In this document: positions 8,661-16,701 of the stretch, piece after piece
Layout of the letters: each line of letters starts with the position of its first letter
Position numbering within the stretch: position 1 is the stretch's first letter
Source: an uncultured Bacteroidales bacterium
GTDB taxonomy: Bacteria; Bacteroidota; Bacteroidia; Bacteroidales; UBA932
Assembly (NCBI GenBank): GCA_944322565.1
Contig: CALUPG010000011.1
Span: forward strand, 1-64,000
DNA length: 64,000 nt
Direction of reading: 5' to 3'
Made by a program: the position numbers and the translations under genes
The notes under the pieces: generated by a model
Told to the model about the DNA's origin: nothing
Databases searched by the model: none
The model's input: the letters and a program-made list of their open reading frames with translations, nothing else

Positions 8661-9762
8661 GCTTGTCAAGCTGGTCAAGGGCGAAAGTATATGCTCCTGT
8701 GGAGATGGCCTTGCTGGCTCCCATCTTTGAGATTGCAACGCCTATGCGCTTCTGCGGGTCGTATGACACTTCTCTGTCGGTGCCGTATACCTTGATGTAG
8801 CGCTGCTCCCCGCGGGCGAACTCGGCAAATTCCTCATCGCTGTCAAGGTCGTAGACTTTCATCTGTACCCTGTTGAGCTCTTCTCCGGAGAGGGTGCTGA
8901 TTTTACTCCTCAATGATTTGAGCAGACCCGGCATGATGTATTTCTTCGCAGCTGTGATGCCGCCTCCGATGACAATCAGCCCGTCGATTAGCGTCACGGC
9001 AGTTGCCATGGCATCTCCTGCGACTTCCCCCATTTCAAAGAATGCCCTGGCTGCAGCTTCCCGGTCGCCTTCTTTCTGTCCTTCGGCCACATCAAAGATA
9101 TCCTTCGGCTCCAGACCGTGGTCCGGGTTGCCTGAAAGCTCTCCGTAGACTCTTTTCACAGCACGCACGGCCACGCCCTCTTCCACGATGACACCGTTAA
9201 TCTTGCTGTGAGGAAGGCAGAATGTCTCCACGCAGGAGTTGTCGCCCCTGTTGAGCTCTCCGTTGATGACAGTCCCGATGCCGAATCCTGTACCGAATGT
9301 GTATCCGATGAGGTTGTGATAACGCTTTTCGCTGCCGGCTTCCTTCAGCCTTTCGTTCGTCTCGGGTAGCATGCCTCCGAGGGCTTCCCCGTATGCAAAG
9401 AGGTCTCCGTCATTGTTGATGAAAACCGGGATGCCGAACTTGCCTTCGAGGAACGGCCCCAGCGCAACACCGTCCCTGAATGACGGGAAGTTCGGAAGAT
9501 AGCCTCCGATGATGCCGTGAGGGTAGTCTGCCGGTCCCGGGAAAGCGAAGCTGATTGCCACCGGCTTCTCTTTCAACTTGTTGATGACAGAACTGAATCC
9601 GATGACCATAGTGTCGAGACACAGGTCAAGATTGTTTGCATTTGAAGGAAGGGTTATGGGGTCTACGATGAATTTTCCTCCCTGCATTGCCCCGAAAACC
9701 ATGTTTGTCCCGCCAGCGTCAAGGGTCAGCACGATACGGGAATCTGTCTGGAAATTTGCCAT
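8647..9762 (-). CDS. ROK-family sugar kinase
   Basis: An N-terminal phosphate-binding motif (LTLDAGGTNMVFG), FAFPGPADY, INNDGDLFAYGE and GYTFGTGFGIG place it in the ROK sugar-kinase superfamily (glucokinase, N-acetylglucosamine or N-acetylmannosamine kinase, allose kinase). The second lobe has VIGGGITAAKKYI. The classic ROK zinc motif (CxCGxxGCxE) is absent; the matching stretch reads NRGDNSCVETFCLPHSK, as in several Bacteroidota ROK proteins I recall. At 371 residues it is longer than the usual ~300. There is no N-terminal helix-turn-helix, so it is a kinase rather than a repressor. Position between gpmI and manA suggests hexose phosphorylation; the exact sugar cannot be read from the sequence. 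Confidence 0.82.
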   Translation of the reverse strand: MANFQTDSRIVLTLDAGGTNMVFGAMQGGKFIVDPITLPSNANNLDLCLDTMVIGFSSVINKLKEKPVAISFAFPGPADYPHGIIGGYLPNFPSFRDGVALGPFLEGKFGIPVFINNDGDLFAYGEALGGMLPETNERLKEAGSEKRYHNLIGYTFGTGFGIGTVINGELNRGDNSCVETFCLPHSKINGVIVEEGVAVRAVKRVYGELSGNPDHGLEPKDIFDVAEGQKEGDREAAARAFFEMGEVAGDAMATAVTLIDGLIVIGGGITAAKKYIMPGLLKSLRSKISTLSGEELNRVQMKVYDLDSDEEFAEFARGEQRYIKVYGTDREVSYDPQKRIGVAISKMGASKAISTGAYTFALDQLDKPARQ

Positions 9763-9825
9763 TGTGCTATCTTTTTGTGATTTTTTAATTCTACTTTAGC
9801 AACAAAATTTCATAAGGGCTTGCAC

Positions 9826-11343
9826 TCAGACCAGCGGCTCTCCCGTCATGGCCTCCGGCTGAGGTATGCCCATCAGCTTGAGGATGGTAGGGGCGACGTC
9901 GGCGAGTTTCCCGTCTTTGACATGCTCGACTCCGGCATTTATCACGATGAACTGTACCGGGTTGAGAGAATGTGCGGTATTAGGGGAGCCGTCCGCGTTG
10001 TAGGCGTGGTCTGCGTTGCCGTGGTCGGCCGTGAGCAGGACAACATAGTCGTTGGCAACGGCTGTCTCGACAACTTCCTTTACGCATTTGTCGACCTTGG
10101 CGACGGCCCGGCAGATGGCGGAGAATACGCCGGTATGGCCCACCATGTCTCCGTTGGCGAAATTGAGGATAATCATGTCCTCTTTGCCGGTGTTCAGCAC
10201 TTCAACGAGCTTTTCCGTCACTTCCTGTGCGCTCATTTCCGGAAGCAGGTCGTATGTAGGGACCTTAGGTGATTTCACCAGAATCCTGTCCTCGTTCTCG
10301 AACTGGTCTTCACGGCCGCCGTTGAAGAAGAATGTCACATGGGCATATTTTTCTGTCTCGGCGATGCGGAGCTGGCGCTTTCCTGCCTTTGCGACTGTCT
10401 CTCCGAGGGTGTCCTGCACATTTTCCTTGTCAAAGAGGATGTGCACGCCCTGGAATTTGTCATCGTATGGGGTGAAGCAGCAGTAGTAGAGAGGAAGGGT
10501 CTTCATGCCGAAGTCCGGCAGGTCTTCCTGTGTGAGCACGGAGGTGAGCTCCCTTGCCCTGTCGTTTCGGAAATTGAAGAAAATCACTGCATCGCCTTCC
10601 CGGATTGTCCCGAGGGCATTCCCTTCGGCGTCAGTGACTGAAACAGGCTTGATGAATTCGTCGGTGACACCTTCGTCGTATGATGCCTGGATTCCTTCTG
10701 TGGCTGAAGTGAATTTTGCTCCCTCTCCCTTTACGAGGAGGTCGTATGCGAGCTTGACCCTTTCCCATCTCTTGTCGCGGTCCATCGCATAATAGCGTCC
10801 GCAGACAGATGCTACCTTACCGGTGGTCCCGGCCATCTTTTTCTCCAGTTCTTCCACAAAGCCCTTGCCGCTCTTCGGGTCCGTGTCCCTTCCGTCCATG
10901 AAGCAGTGCACGAAGACTTTGTCAAGATTGTACTGCTTTGCGACTGCCAGGAATTCATATACATGCTCAAGAGAGCTGTGTACTCCTCCCATTGAAGCCA
11001 GTCCCATGAAGTGGAGCTGTTTCCCTGTCTTTGCGACATAGTCATAAGCGGCCTTTATCTCTTTGTTTTCAAGGAGCTTGTGGTCGCGGCATGCCATGTT
11101 TATCTTTACGAGGTCCTGATATACGACCCTGCCGGCTCCGAGGTTGAGGTGCCCGACTTCAGAGTTTCCCATCTGGCCGTCAGGAAGTCCGACATATTCT
11201 CCGCATGCCTGAAGATGTCCGGTCGGGTATTTGGCCCTGAGTGAATCGATGTAGGGAGTGCCCTGGGTGTAGATGGCGTTTGTCCAGTTGTGTTCGCCTT
11301 CTCCCCAGCCGTCAAGAATCATCAAAAGTACTTTTCTGTTCAT
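9826..11343 (-). CDS. gpmI: 2,3-bisphosphoglycerate-independent phosphoglycerate mutase
   Basis: Converts 3-phosphoglycerate to 2-phosphoglycerate in glycolysis and gluconeogenesis, using two Mn2+ ions. The alkaline-phosphatase-fold metal site begins at MILDGWGE (residues 8-15), and the phosphoserine nucleophile Ser61 lies in [11 protein letters not shown]. Later motifs include [34 protein letters not shown] and LTADHGNAD. At 505 residues it is full length for the type. It starts a minus-strand run with the ROK kinase and manA, and is divergent from rnr with a 129-base intergenic region holding candidate -7 boxes for both genes. 3-Phosphoglycerate is also the substrate of SerA, encoded about 12 kb away. 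Confidence 0.95.
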   Translation of the reverse strand: MNRKVLLMILDGWGEGEHNWTNAIYTQGTPYIDSLRAKYPTGHLQACGEYVGLPDGQMGNSEVGHLNLGAGRVVYQDLVKINMACRDHKLLENKEIKAAYDYVAKTGKQLHFMGLASMGGVHSSLEHVYEFLAVAKQYNLDKVFVHCFMDGRDTDPKSGKGFVEELEKKMAGTTGKVASVCGRYYAMDRDKRWERVKLAYDLLVKGEGAKFTSATEGIQASYDEGVTDEFIKPVSVTDAEGNALGTIREGDAVIFFNFRNDRARELTSVLTQEDLPDFGMKTLPLYYCCFTPYDDKFQGVHILFDKENVQDTLGETVAKAGKRQLRIAETEKYAHVTFFFNGGREDQFENEDRILVKSPKVPTYDLLPEMSAQEVTEKLVEVLNTGKEDMIILNFANGDMVGHTGVFSAICRAVAKVDKCVKEVVETAVANDYVVLLTADHGNADHAYNADGSPNTAHSLNPVQFIVINAGVEHVKDGKLADVAPTILKLMGIPQPEAMTGEPLV

Positions 11344-11361
11344 GATATTATGATATTTTGT

Positions 11362-11407
11362 TAAATTTGCCGGATTGACGGGCTAAGCCCTTTCAGGTGC
11401 AAAGATA
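11362..11407. promoter_or_regulatory. Candidate divergent -7 boxes for gpmI and rnr
   Basis: TATCTTTG on the minus strand (11400-11407) fits the Bacteroidota -7 consensus TAnnTTTG and would give gpmI a leader of about 50 bases. TAAATTTG on the plus strand (11362-11369) fits the same consensus but is about 100 bases upstream of rnr. No TTTG at the preferred 19-20 base spacing was found for either, so both are tentative. Confidence 0.4.
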
Positions 11408-11472
11408 ATCATTTGCCCGAATAGGCGTTAATCAAATCGTTCATTTTGAAAGCAGATTAATTCATCGATATT

Positions 11473-14001
11473 ATGACAGGATGGAACAGGCGCAGGCGCA
11501 AGGACGGCGGCCGCAAAAAAGAGAAAAAAGAGAAACGCAGTTTTCCGGAATTTACGGGCCGCGTGCAGATGACGCGGGAAGGCTATGGCTTCATCATTGT
11601 GGAAGGTGAGGAAGATGACATATTCGTCAAGGCGACCAAGATGAGAGGTGCCCTGAACGGAGATGTTGTCAGAGTGGCGGTGACCAAGGAAAAGACTGAC
11701 CGTCAGCGCAAGGAGGGAGAGGTGCTGGAGATTCTGGAGCGTTCGTCCAAGCCTTTTGTCGGCATCCTCCATATTGTGGGAGAGCAGGCATGGGTTCTTA
11801 TGCAGAGCAGGGTGATGCCATACGACATATCCATCCCGGTTACAGGTGCCTCGAAGTCTGCTGCTTCCGGCAAGACCGCACCCGCTGCTCCCGTGACAGG
11901 TTCACTGAAGAAAATCGGGGACGGACTTTATGCCGTGACGGGAGTCTATGAGACTGTGGACGGCAGACGGCAGGAACTCCGGGCAAAGCCTGGAATGAAA
12001 GTGGCCGCTTTGGTGGACAAATGGGACAAGAAAGACCCTGACCCCGTGGGACATCTGACTGATGTGCTTGGCGAGCCGGGGGAGAACGACACCGAGATGC
12101 ACGCCATTCTTGCGGAATTTGCCCTGCCGTACAGGTTCGAGCCGGAGGTCGAGAATGCGGCGGACGGCATTTCGGACGAAATAACCGCTGCCGACAGGAA
12201 AGAAAGGAGGGATTTCAGCGATGTGCTGACATTCACAATAGACCCTGCTGACGCAAAGGACTTTGACGATGCCCTGTCGTTCAGGAAGCTTGATGACGGC
12301 AATTATGAGGTCGGCGTCCATATCGCCGATGTCACACATTATGTCACTCCGGGGTCGGTCGTGGACAAAGAGGCCCAGGAGAGGGGAACATCCGTGTATC
12401 TGGTGGACAGGACTGTCCCGATGCTTCCGGAAAAGCTCTCCAACAAGCTCTGCTCCCTTCGCCCGAACGAGCCCAAGCTCTGTTTCTCGGCTGTCTTTGA
12501 AATCACTCCGCTTGCCAAGGTCGTGTCGCAGTGGTTCGGCCGCACGGTAATCAATTCCGACTACCGCTTTGCCTATGAGACGGCACAGCAGATTATCGAT
12601 GCCGGAGACAAGGCCATGTCCATGGAGCTGCGCGGCGGTACTGACGGCAGGCAAGGTGTCGTCGGGTCAGCCATGGGAGAGGGCGTTATCACCGGCTGCA
12701 TCATACCTGACAGTCTGAAGGAAGCCGTGCTTGTGCTTCACGGCCTTGCCTCCAAGTTCCGCAAGAAGAGGTTCGCTTCAGGGGCCATCAGCTTCGACCG
12801 CCCTGAAATGAAAGTTGAGGTGGATGAAAAAGGCCGTCCGGTCCGTGTCTACCAGAAAATCAGCAAGGAGGCCAACTGGCTCATCGAGGAGTTCATGCTC
12901 CTTGCCAACAGAAGTGTGGCGGAATTTGTCGCAAAGGGCTGCCGCTATCCTGCGGTTCCCGGAACAGGACTGGGCTATCTGTGCATATCTCCGGAGGAAG
13001 CGGCCAAGGCTGCCGCCAAATCCAGGGCAAAGACATTTGTCTATCGTGTCCATGACGAGCCCAACAGGGAAAAGCTCGATGGGCTCCGCTCCTTCATACA
13101 TAATTTCGGCTATGAGATGGGACCGACCGAGAACGGAAAGGAAATATCCCGTGAGCTCAACAGTCTCTTCTCCAGGGCCAAGGATACTCCTGAGTACAAT
13201 GCCATAGAAATGCTGTCGCTCAGGACAATGGCGAAGGCCCGCTACAGCACCGACAATATCGGGCACTACGGCCTGGCGTTCAAGTACTACACACATTTCA
13301 CCTCTCCGATTCGCCGCTATCCTGACATGATGGTGCACAGGCTGCTTGCCATGTATCTCTCCGGGGCGGACTCGCAGAAAAAAGATTACTACGAAGGGCA
13401 GTGCAAGCATGCGTCCGAGCGCGAGATAATCGCAGCCGAGGCCGAGCGTTCAAGCATAAAGTACAAGCTTGTGGAATTCATGCAGGACAAGGTCGGCTAT
13501 GAGTTCGAGGGCCATATTTCCGGTCTGACCGAGTGGGGAATGTATGTGGAGATAGAACCTACCAAGATAGAGGGAATGGTTGCCCTGAGGGACATCTCTT
13601 CCGACTATTTTGAGTTTGACCAGGACCGTTACCGCATCGTGGGCAAGCGCTCAAAAGTCGTATATAATCTCGGGGATGCCGTCAGAATCCGTGTCAAGAA
13701 AGCCAATCTTGACCAGAAGCTTCTTGATTTTGAGCTTGTCGAGACCGGCAATGAGGACCGTCTCGGGAAAGACGGCGATGCCGGCGAAGGACATTCTTAT
13801 TCCGGCGAAGGACATCCTTATTTCAGCGAAGAACATCCTTATTCCGGAGAGGAACAGACTGATTCAGGGAAAGACCAATCCCGGGCATCAGGAAAGAATG
13901 CCCGCAAGGAGAAAATCCGCAAGGCTATCAGGGAATCCAAGCGCAAGGCTTCCAAGTCCGGAAAATCCAGGGAAGGCCGCCCTTCCGGAAAAAAGAAATA
14001 A
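11473..14001 (+). CDS. rnr: Ribonuclease R
   Basis: Processive 3'-5' exoribonuclease that degrades structured RNA. The order is: a basic N-terminal tail, an OB/cold-shock-like domain (~25-75, EGYGFIIVEGEEDDIFV), a second OB region, the RNB catalytic domain (~242-600) with the metal-binding signature DPADAKDFDDAL (257-268) and the YTHFTSPIRRYPD motif, and an S1 domain (~665-740, GHISGLTEWGMYVEIEP). The last ~95 residues are unusual: three imperfect 7-residue repeats (GEGHSYS, GEGHPYF, SEEHPYS) encoded by 21-base tandem DNA repeats, then a Lys/Arg/Ser-rich tail likely to contact RNA. At 842 residues it is somewhat longer than many relatives because of this tail. The gene is divergent from gpmI; downstream lies the second composite hairpin repeat. 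Confidence 0.95.
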   Translation: MTGWNRRRRKDGGRKKEKKEKRSFPEFTGRVQMTREGYGFIIVEGEEDDIFVKATKMRGALNGDVVRVAVTKEKTDRQRKEGEVLEILERSSKPFVGILHIVGEQAWVLMQSRVMPYDISIPVTGASKSAASGKTAPAAPVTGSLKKIGDGLYAVTGVYETVDGRRQELRAKPGMKVAALVDKWDKKDPDPVGHLTDVLGEPGENDTEMHAILAEFALPYRFEPEVENAADGISDEITAADRKERRDFSDVLTFTIDPADAKDFDDALSFRKLDDGNYEVGVHIADVTHYVTPGSVVDKEAQERGTSVYLVDRTVPMLPEKLSNKLCSLRPNEPKLCFSAVFEITPLAKVVSQWFGRTVINSDYRFAYETAQQIIDAGDKAMSMELRGGTDGRQGVVGSAMGEGVITGCIIPDSLKEAVLVLHGLASKFRKKRFASGAISFDRPEMKVEVDEKGRPVRVYQKISKEANWLIEEFMLLANRSVAEFVAKGCRYPAVPGTGLGYLCISPEEAAKAAAKSRAKTFVYRVHDEPNREKLDGLRSFIHNFGYEMGPTENGKEISRELNSLFSRAKDTPEYNAIEMLSLRTMAKARYSTDNIGHYGLAFKYYTHFTSPIRRYPDMMVHRLLAMYLSGADSQKKDYYEGQCKHASEREIIAAEAERSSIKYKLVEFMQDKVGYEFEGHISGLTEWGMYVEIEPTKIEGMVALRDISSDYFEFDQDRYRIVGKRSKVVYNLGDAVRIRVKKANLDQKLLDFELVETGNEDRLGKDGDAGEGHSYSGEGHPYFSEEHPYSGEEQTDSGKDQSRASGKNARKEKIRKAIRESKRKASKSGKSREGRPSGKKK
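13783..13857 (+). repeat. 21-base tandem repeats inside the rnr tail
   Basis: Three in-frame units start at 13783, 13804 and 13825 (first bases GGCGAAGGACAT, GGCGAAGGACAT, AGCGAAGAACAT), with a partial fourth at 13846. Each encodes seven residues of the pattern [GS]E[GE]H[SP]Y[SF]. Copy number could vary by slippage without a frameshift. Confidence 0.85.
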
Positions 14002-14032
14002 ATGATATTGCCGCAGCAGATGGACAGAAAGT

Positions 14033-14177
14033 GCGCCCGGTGGAGACGAAAATGATGTCCACCGGGCGCGATTATTATGCAAAAGTACGCCTGATGGCAT
14101 TTTCAAAATGCCGACGGGCGCAAAAATATCACAAAACTGCGCCCGGTGGAAGCCAGTTTATAGCTCCACCGGGCGCA
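14033..14177. repeat. Composite hairpin repeat, copy 2 (modules B-A-B)
   Basis: Module B occurs first (14033-14069, arms GCGCCCGGTGGA/TCCACCGGGCGC). Module A follows (14088-14120, outer CGCCTG/CGGGCG, inner GGCATTTTCAAAATGCC), then an A-rich spacer and a second B (14138-14177, arms TGCGCCCGGTGGA/TCCACCGGGCGCA). Compared with copy 1, the inner palindrome changes T to C on the left and A to G on the right, and the outer arms differ but still pair. Pairing, not just sequence, is therefore kept. It lies between the converging rnr and thioredoxin genes. Confidence 0.85.
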
Positions 14178-14258
14178 CTCTGTCTTCAGGTGTATTTCCT
14201 GTCTGTCTGTCTTCTGACATCCTGCCGTCTTCGGCCGCGACTGCGCGCATTGCTGAAT

Positions 14259-14753
14259 CTACAGGAGGGCGTCCTTGACCTTGGCCCTGAACTGTTCCTC
14301 CGGCATTGAACCTACGGCTTTTACGGGTTCTCCTTCAACAGGTATCAGAAGAAACATCGGGATGGACCTGATGCCATAGCTTTTGGAAAGATTCCTGGCA
14401 TTGTCCACATTTACCTTGTAGACATTGATTGTTCCTTTGTAGTCAGAGGCAATCTTTTCAAGGACCGGAGACATCTGGCGGCATGGTCCGCACCAGTCTG
14501 CATAGAAGTCCACGATTGCAGGCCTGTCACCGAGATATTTCCACTCTTCTGTGGTAAAATCCTCGATCATGGCCTTGTATTCTTCCTCTGAGAGGAGGAT
14601 GACTTTGCCTTCTTCTTGCTTTTCAACTGCTGCAGGAGCATTGCCTGCGCCTGTATTGTCCGCTGTGACGCTGTCCGCACTCATGTCATTGGCTGTCAAT
14701 AGTCCGGCCAGCATTGCGGCAGCCGTCATTGCGGCATAAATTGAACTCTTCAT
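14259..14753 (-). CDS. Exported thioredoxin-like protein
   Basis: A thioredoxin fold with the active site DWCGPC (Cys88, Cys91), preceded by FYA and followed by the cis-Pro segment GIRSIPMFLLI. The first ~22 residues (hydrophobic, Ala-rich) look like a signal peptide, followed by a low-complexity linker to ~50, so it probably acts in the periplasm as a disulfide reductase or oxidase rather than as cytoplasmic TrxA. At 164 residues it is a single-domain protein with a leader. It lies 52 bases downstream of ferritin on the same strand, possibly in one stress-related transcript. Its 3' end faces rnr across the composite hairpin repeat. Confidence 0.88.
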   Translation of the reverse strand: MKSSIYAAMTAAAMLAGLLTANDMSADSVTADNTGAGNAPAAVEKQEEGKVILLSEEEYKAMIEDFTTEEWKYLGDRPAIVDFYADWCGPCRQMSPVLEKIASDYKGTINVYKVNVDNARNLSKSYGIRSIPMFLLIPVEGEPVKAVGSMPEEQFRAKVKDALL

Positions 14754-14805
14754 AATGGTCTTTATTTACGATTGCCTCTTTCCCGGAAATTATCTCTTCC
14801 CTCAA

Positions 14806-15285
14806 TTATCTCTGTGCGAGCTGCGAGTCAATGAAGAAGAGTCCTGACTCGCCGGCCCTCTTGATTTTGGCGACGATGTCCGAAGCTGTGGCTTCTTCTT
14901 CTACCTGCTCTCTGACGAAGCCCCAGAGGAAATCCTGGGATGCCTTGTCTTTTTCTGCTGAAGCTATGTCAACGAGGTCGTTGATGAGTTCAGAGACATG
15001 GCATTCGTGCTTGTACACATGCTCAAAGACTTCAAGCACGCTGCCCCAGCCTGCAGGGACAACATCTATCATGCTGACCTTCGCCTCTCCGCCTCTCTTT
15101 ATGAGGTAGTGTGCGAGTTCATTAGCATGCTCTTTCTCTTCTGCGGACTGCTTCATCATCCAATGGGCGCATCCTGCCCATCCCTCTTTCTCAAGGAAAT
15201 AAGACATCTGAAGGTAAAGGTTTGATGACCAAAGCTCAGCGGTAATCTGATCGTTGATGGCTTTCTGGAGTTTTTCTGTAATCAT
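14806..15285 (-). CDS. ftnA: Ferritin (bacterial non-haem, FtnA type)
   Basis: A four-helix ferritin-like protein of 159 residues that oxidises Fe2+ and stores it as a ferric core in a 24-mer. Ferroxidase-site residues appear in AELWSSNLYLQMSYFLE, SAEEKEHANELAHYL and FVREQVEEEATA. The C-terminus lacks a BFR-type haem-binding pattern, supporting FtnA over bacterioferritin. Upstream on the minus strand a TAAATTTA box (15293-15300, one base off TAnnTTTG) lies almost at the start codon, and a strong hairpin (15344-15375) separates the gene from hutI. The exported thioredoxin gene follows. Confidence 0.93.
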   Translation of the reverse strand: MITEKLQKAINDQITAELWSSNLYLQMSYFLEKEGWAGCAHWMMKQSAEEKEHANELAHYLIKRGGEAKVSMIDVVPAGWGSVLEVFEHVYKHECHVSELINDLVDIASAEKDKASQDFLWGFVREQVEEEATASDIVAKIKRAGESGLFFIDSQLAQR

Positions 15286-15343
15286 GGTGCTATAAATTTA
15301 AATTGTTAGTTTGCTTTTTTCAGACAGTCTGCTGCCCGGCATT

Positions 15344-15375
15344 TGTCTGCGGTCCCGTTCCCGGGGCCGCAGACA
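15344..15375. terminator. Strong GC hairpin between hutI and ferritin
   Basis: Arms TGTCTGCGGTCCC and GGGGCCGCAGACA form 13 pairs (one G-T) with a 6-nt loop. It is 67 bases after the hutI stop and 59 bases before the ferritin start, read on the minus strand. There is no clear U-tract. A smaller palindrome, CAGACAGTCTG, sits at 15321-15331. It most likely ends the ser-hut transcript; a leader role for ferritin is the alternative. Confidence 0.55.
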
Positions 15376-15441
15376 GGTGGAATACAATTCGGATGCCGCA
15401 GGCTGCCGGATTGACATTTTGGCATTAAATAAGTAAAATTG

Positions 15442-16689
15442 TCATGACTCCTGCCCTCCGACGATTATCCTTGAAATATACGGCGTGTGGTGGCAGTAAG
15501 GGATGTATGCGAATGACGGGAGCGGCCTGGTGATGATGAGGTCTGCCCGCTTTCCGACGGTGACTGAGCCGGAGAGATGACTGACGCCCATCGCGTATGC
15601 TGTGTTGATGGTGCAGGCGTTGAATGCTTCTTCCGGTGTGAGCCTCATCTTGATGCATCCCAGTGCCATGATGAATCTCATGTCTCCTGACGGGGAGGAA
15701 CCCGGGTTGAAGTCCGATGCCAATGCCAGAGCGAGGCCAGCCCTGATGAATTCCCTGGCCATGCCGTAGGGGAGGTTCGAGAAAAATGATGCTCCGGGGA
15801 GCATGGTCGGCATAGTGTGCCTGTTGTCCTTCAGGACTTGAATTTCGGTGTCTGTCGTCTGTTCAAGGTGGTCGACGGACAGGGCGTTGTGCGCTGCCCC
15901 GACCTGTACGCCTCCGGATACGGCAAGTTCATTGGCATGGATTTTCGGCTGTATCCCGTATCTTGCGGCTGCATCAAGGATTTTTCCGGTCTCTTCCGGA
16001 GTGAAGAATCCCCTGTCGCAGAAGACATCCACAAAGTCGGCGAGCCCTTCGGCCGCAACTGCCGGAATCATTTCCCGGCAGACCATGTCGACATATTCAC
16101 TCTGTCTGCCAGTGTATGCCCTGCCCACGGCATGCGCACCGAGGAATGTGCTCCTGATTTCCATGGGGAAATTTTCTTTCAGCCGGCGGATTACACGCAG
16201 CATCTTCAGTTCGTCTTCCGTTGTCAGACCGTACCCGCTTTTGATTTCAATGCTTCCGGTCCCTGCTTTCATGACTTCCTCAGCACGAATGGCAGACTGC
16301 CTGTAGAGCTCGTCCTCGGAGGTTTCATGCAGCAGATCGGCCGAGTTTAGGATTCCTCCTCCCCTGGCGGCTATTTCTTCGTATGAGAGGCCGTCAATCT
16401 TGTCTCTGAATTCCCCGTCCCGGCATCCTGCATACACTATATGAGTGTGGGAATCGCAGAATGACGGCAGGACAAATCCTCCTTCTGCGTCCATGACGGA
16501 ATCAAAGATGCCGGAGCATGTGCCTTCAGCCTCGCCGGCAGGACCGAATGCCTCGATTTTACCGTCCCTCAAGGTCATCCATGCGTCTTTCAGCGAGCCG
16601 ACCCGGGACATTTCTTCCCCTTCCTTCTTCAGGACATTTTCGGGGAGAATCCCGAAGATTTCTCCGATATTCTTTATCAGGGTTCTCAT
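15442..16689 (-). CDS. hutI: Imidazolonepropionase
   Basis: Third step of histidine degradation: hydrolyses 4-imidazolone-5-propanoate to N-formimino-L-glutamate. It is an amidohydrolase-fold enzyme, with metal ligands in SFCDSHTHIVYAG, further residues in IEIKSGYGL, PKIHANEL and SVDHLEQ, and the Asp-containing ALASDFNPGSSP. At 415 residues it is typical. It is the last gene of the serC-serA-DUF1015-ftcD-hutU-hutH-hutI run, 12 bases after hutH. The strong hairpin at 15344-15375 probably closes the transcript. Confidence 0.95.
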   Translation of the reverse strand: MRTLIKNIGEIFGILPENVLKKEGEEMSRVGSLKDAWMTLRDGKIEAFGPAGEAEGTCSGIFDSVMDAEGGFVLPSFCDSHTHIVYAGCRDGEFRDKIDGLSYEEIAARGGGILNSADLLHETSEDELYRQSAIRAEEVMKAGTGSIEIKSGYGLTTEDELKMLRVIRRLKENFPMEIRSTFLGAHAVGRAYTGRQSEYVDMVCREMIPAVAAEGLADFVDVFCDRGFFTPEETGKILDAAARYGIQPKIHANELAVSGGVQVGAAHNALSVDHLEQTTDTEIQVLKDNRHTMPTMLPGASFFSNLPYGMAREFIRAGLALALASDFNPGSSPSGDMRFIMALGCIKMRLTPEEAFNACTINTAYAMGVSHLSGSVTVGKRADLIITRPLPSFAYIPYCHHTPYISRIIVGGQES

Positions 16690-16701
16690 CTGCCTCGGTG
16701 T

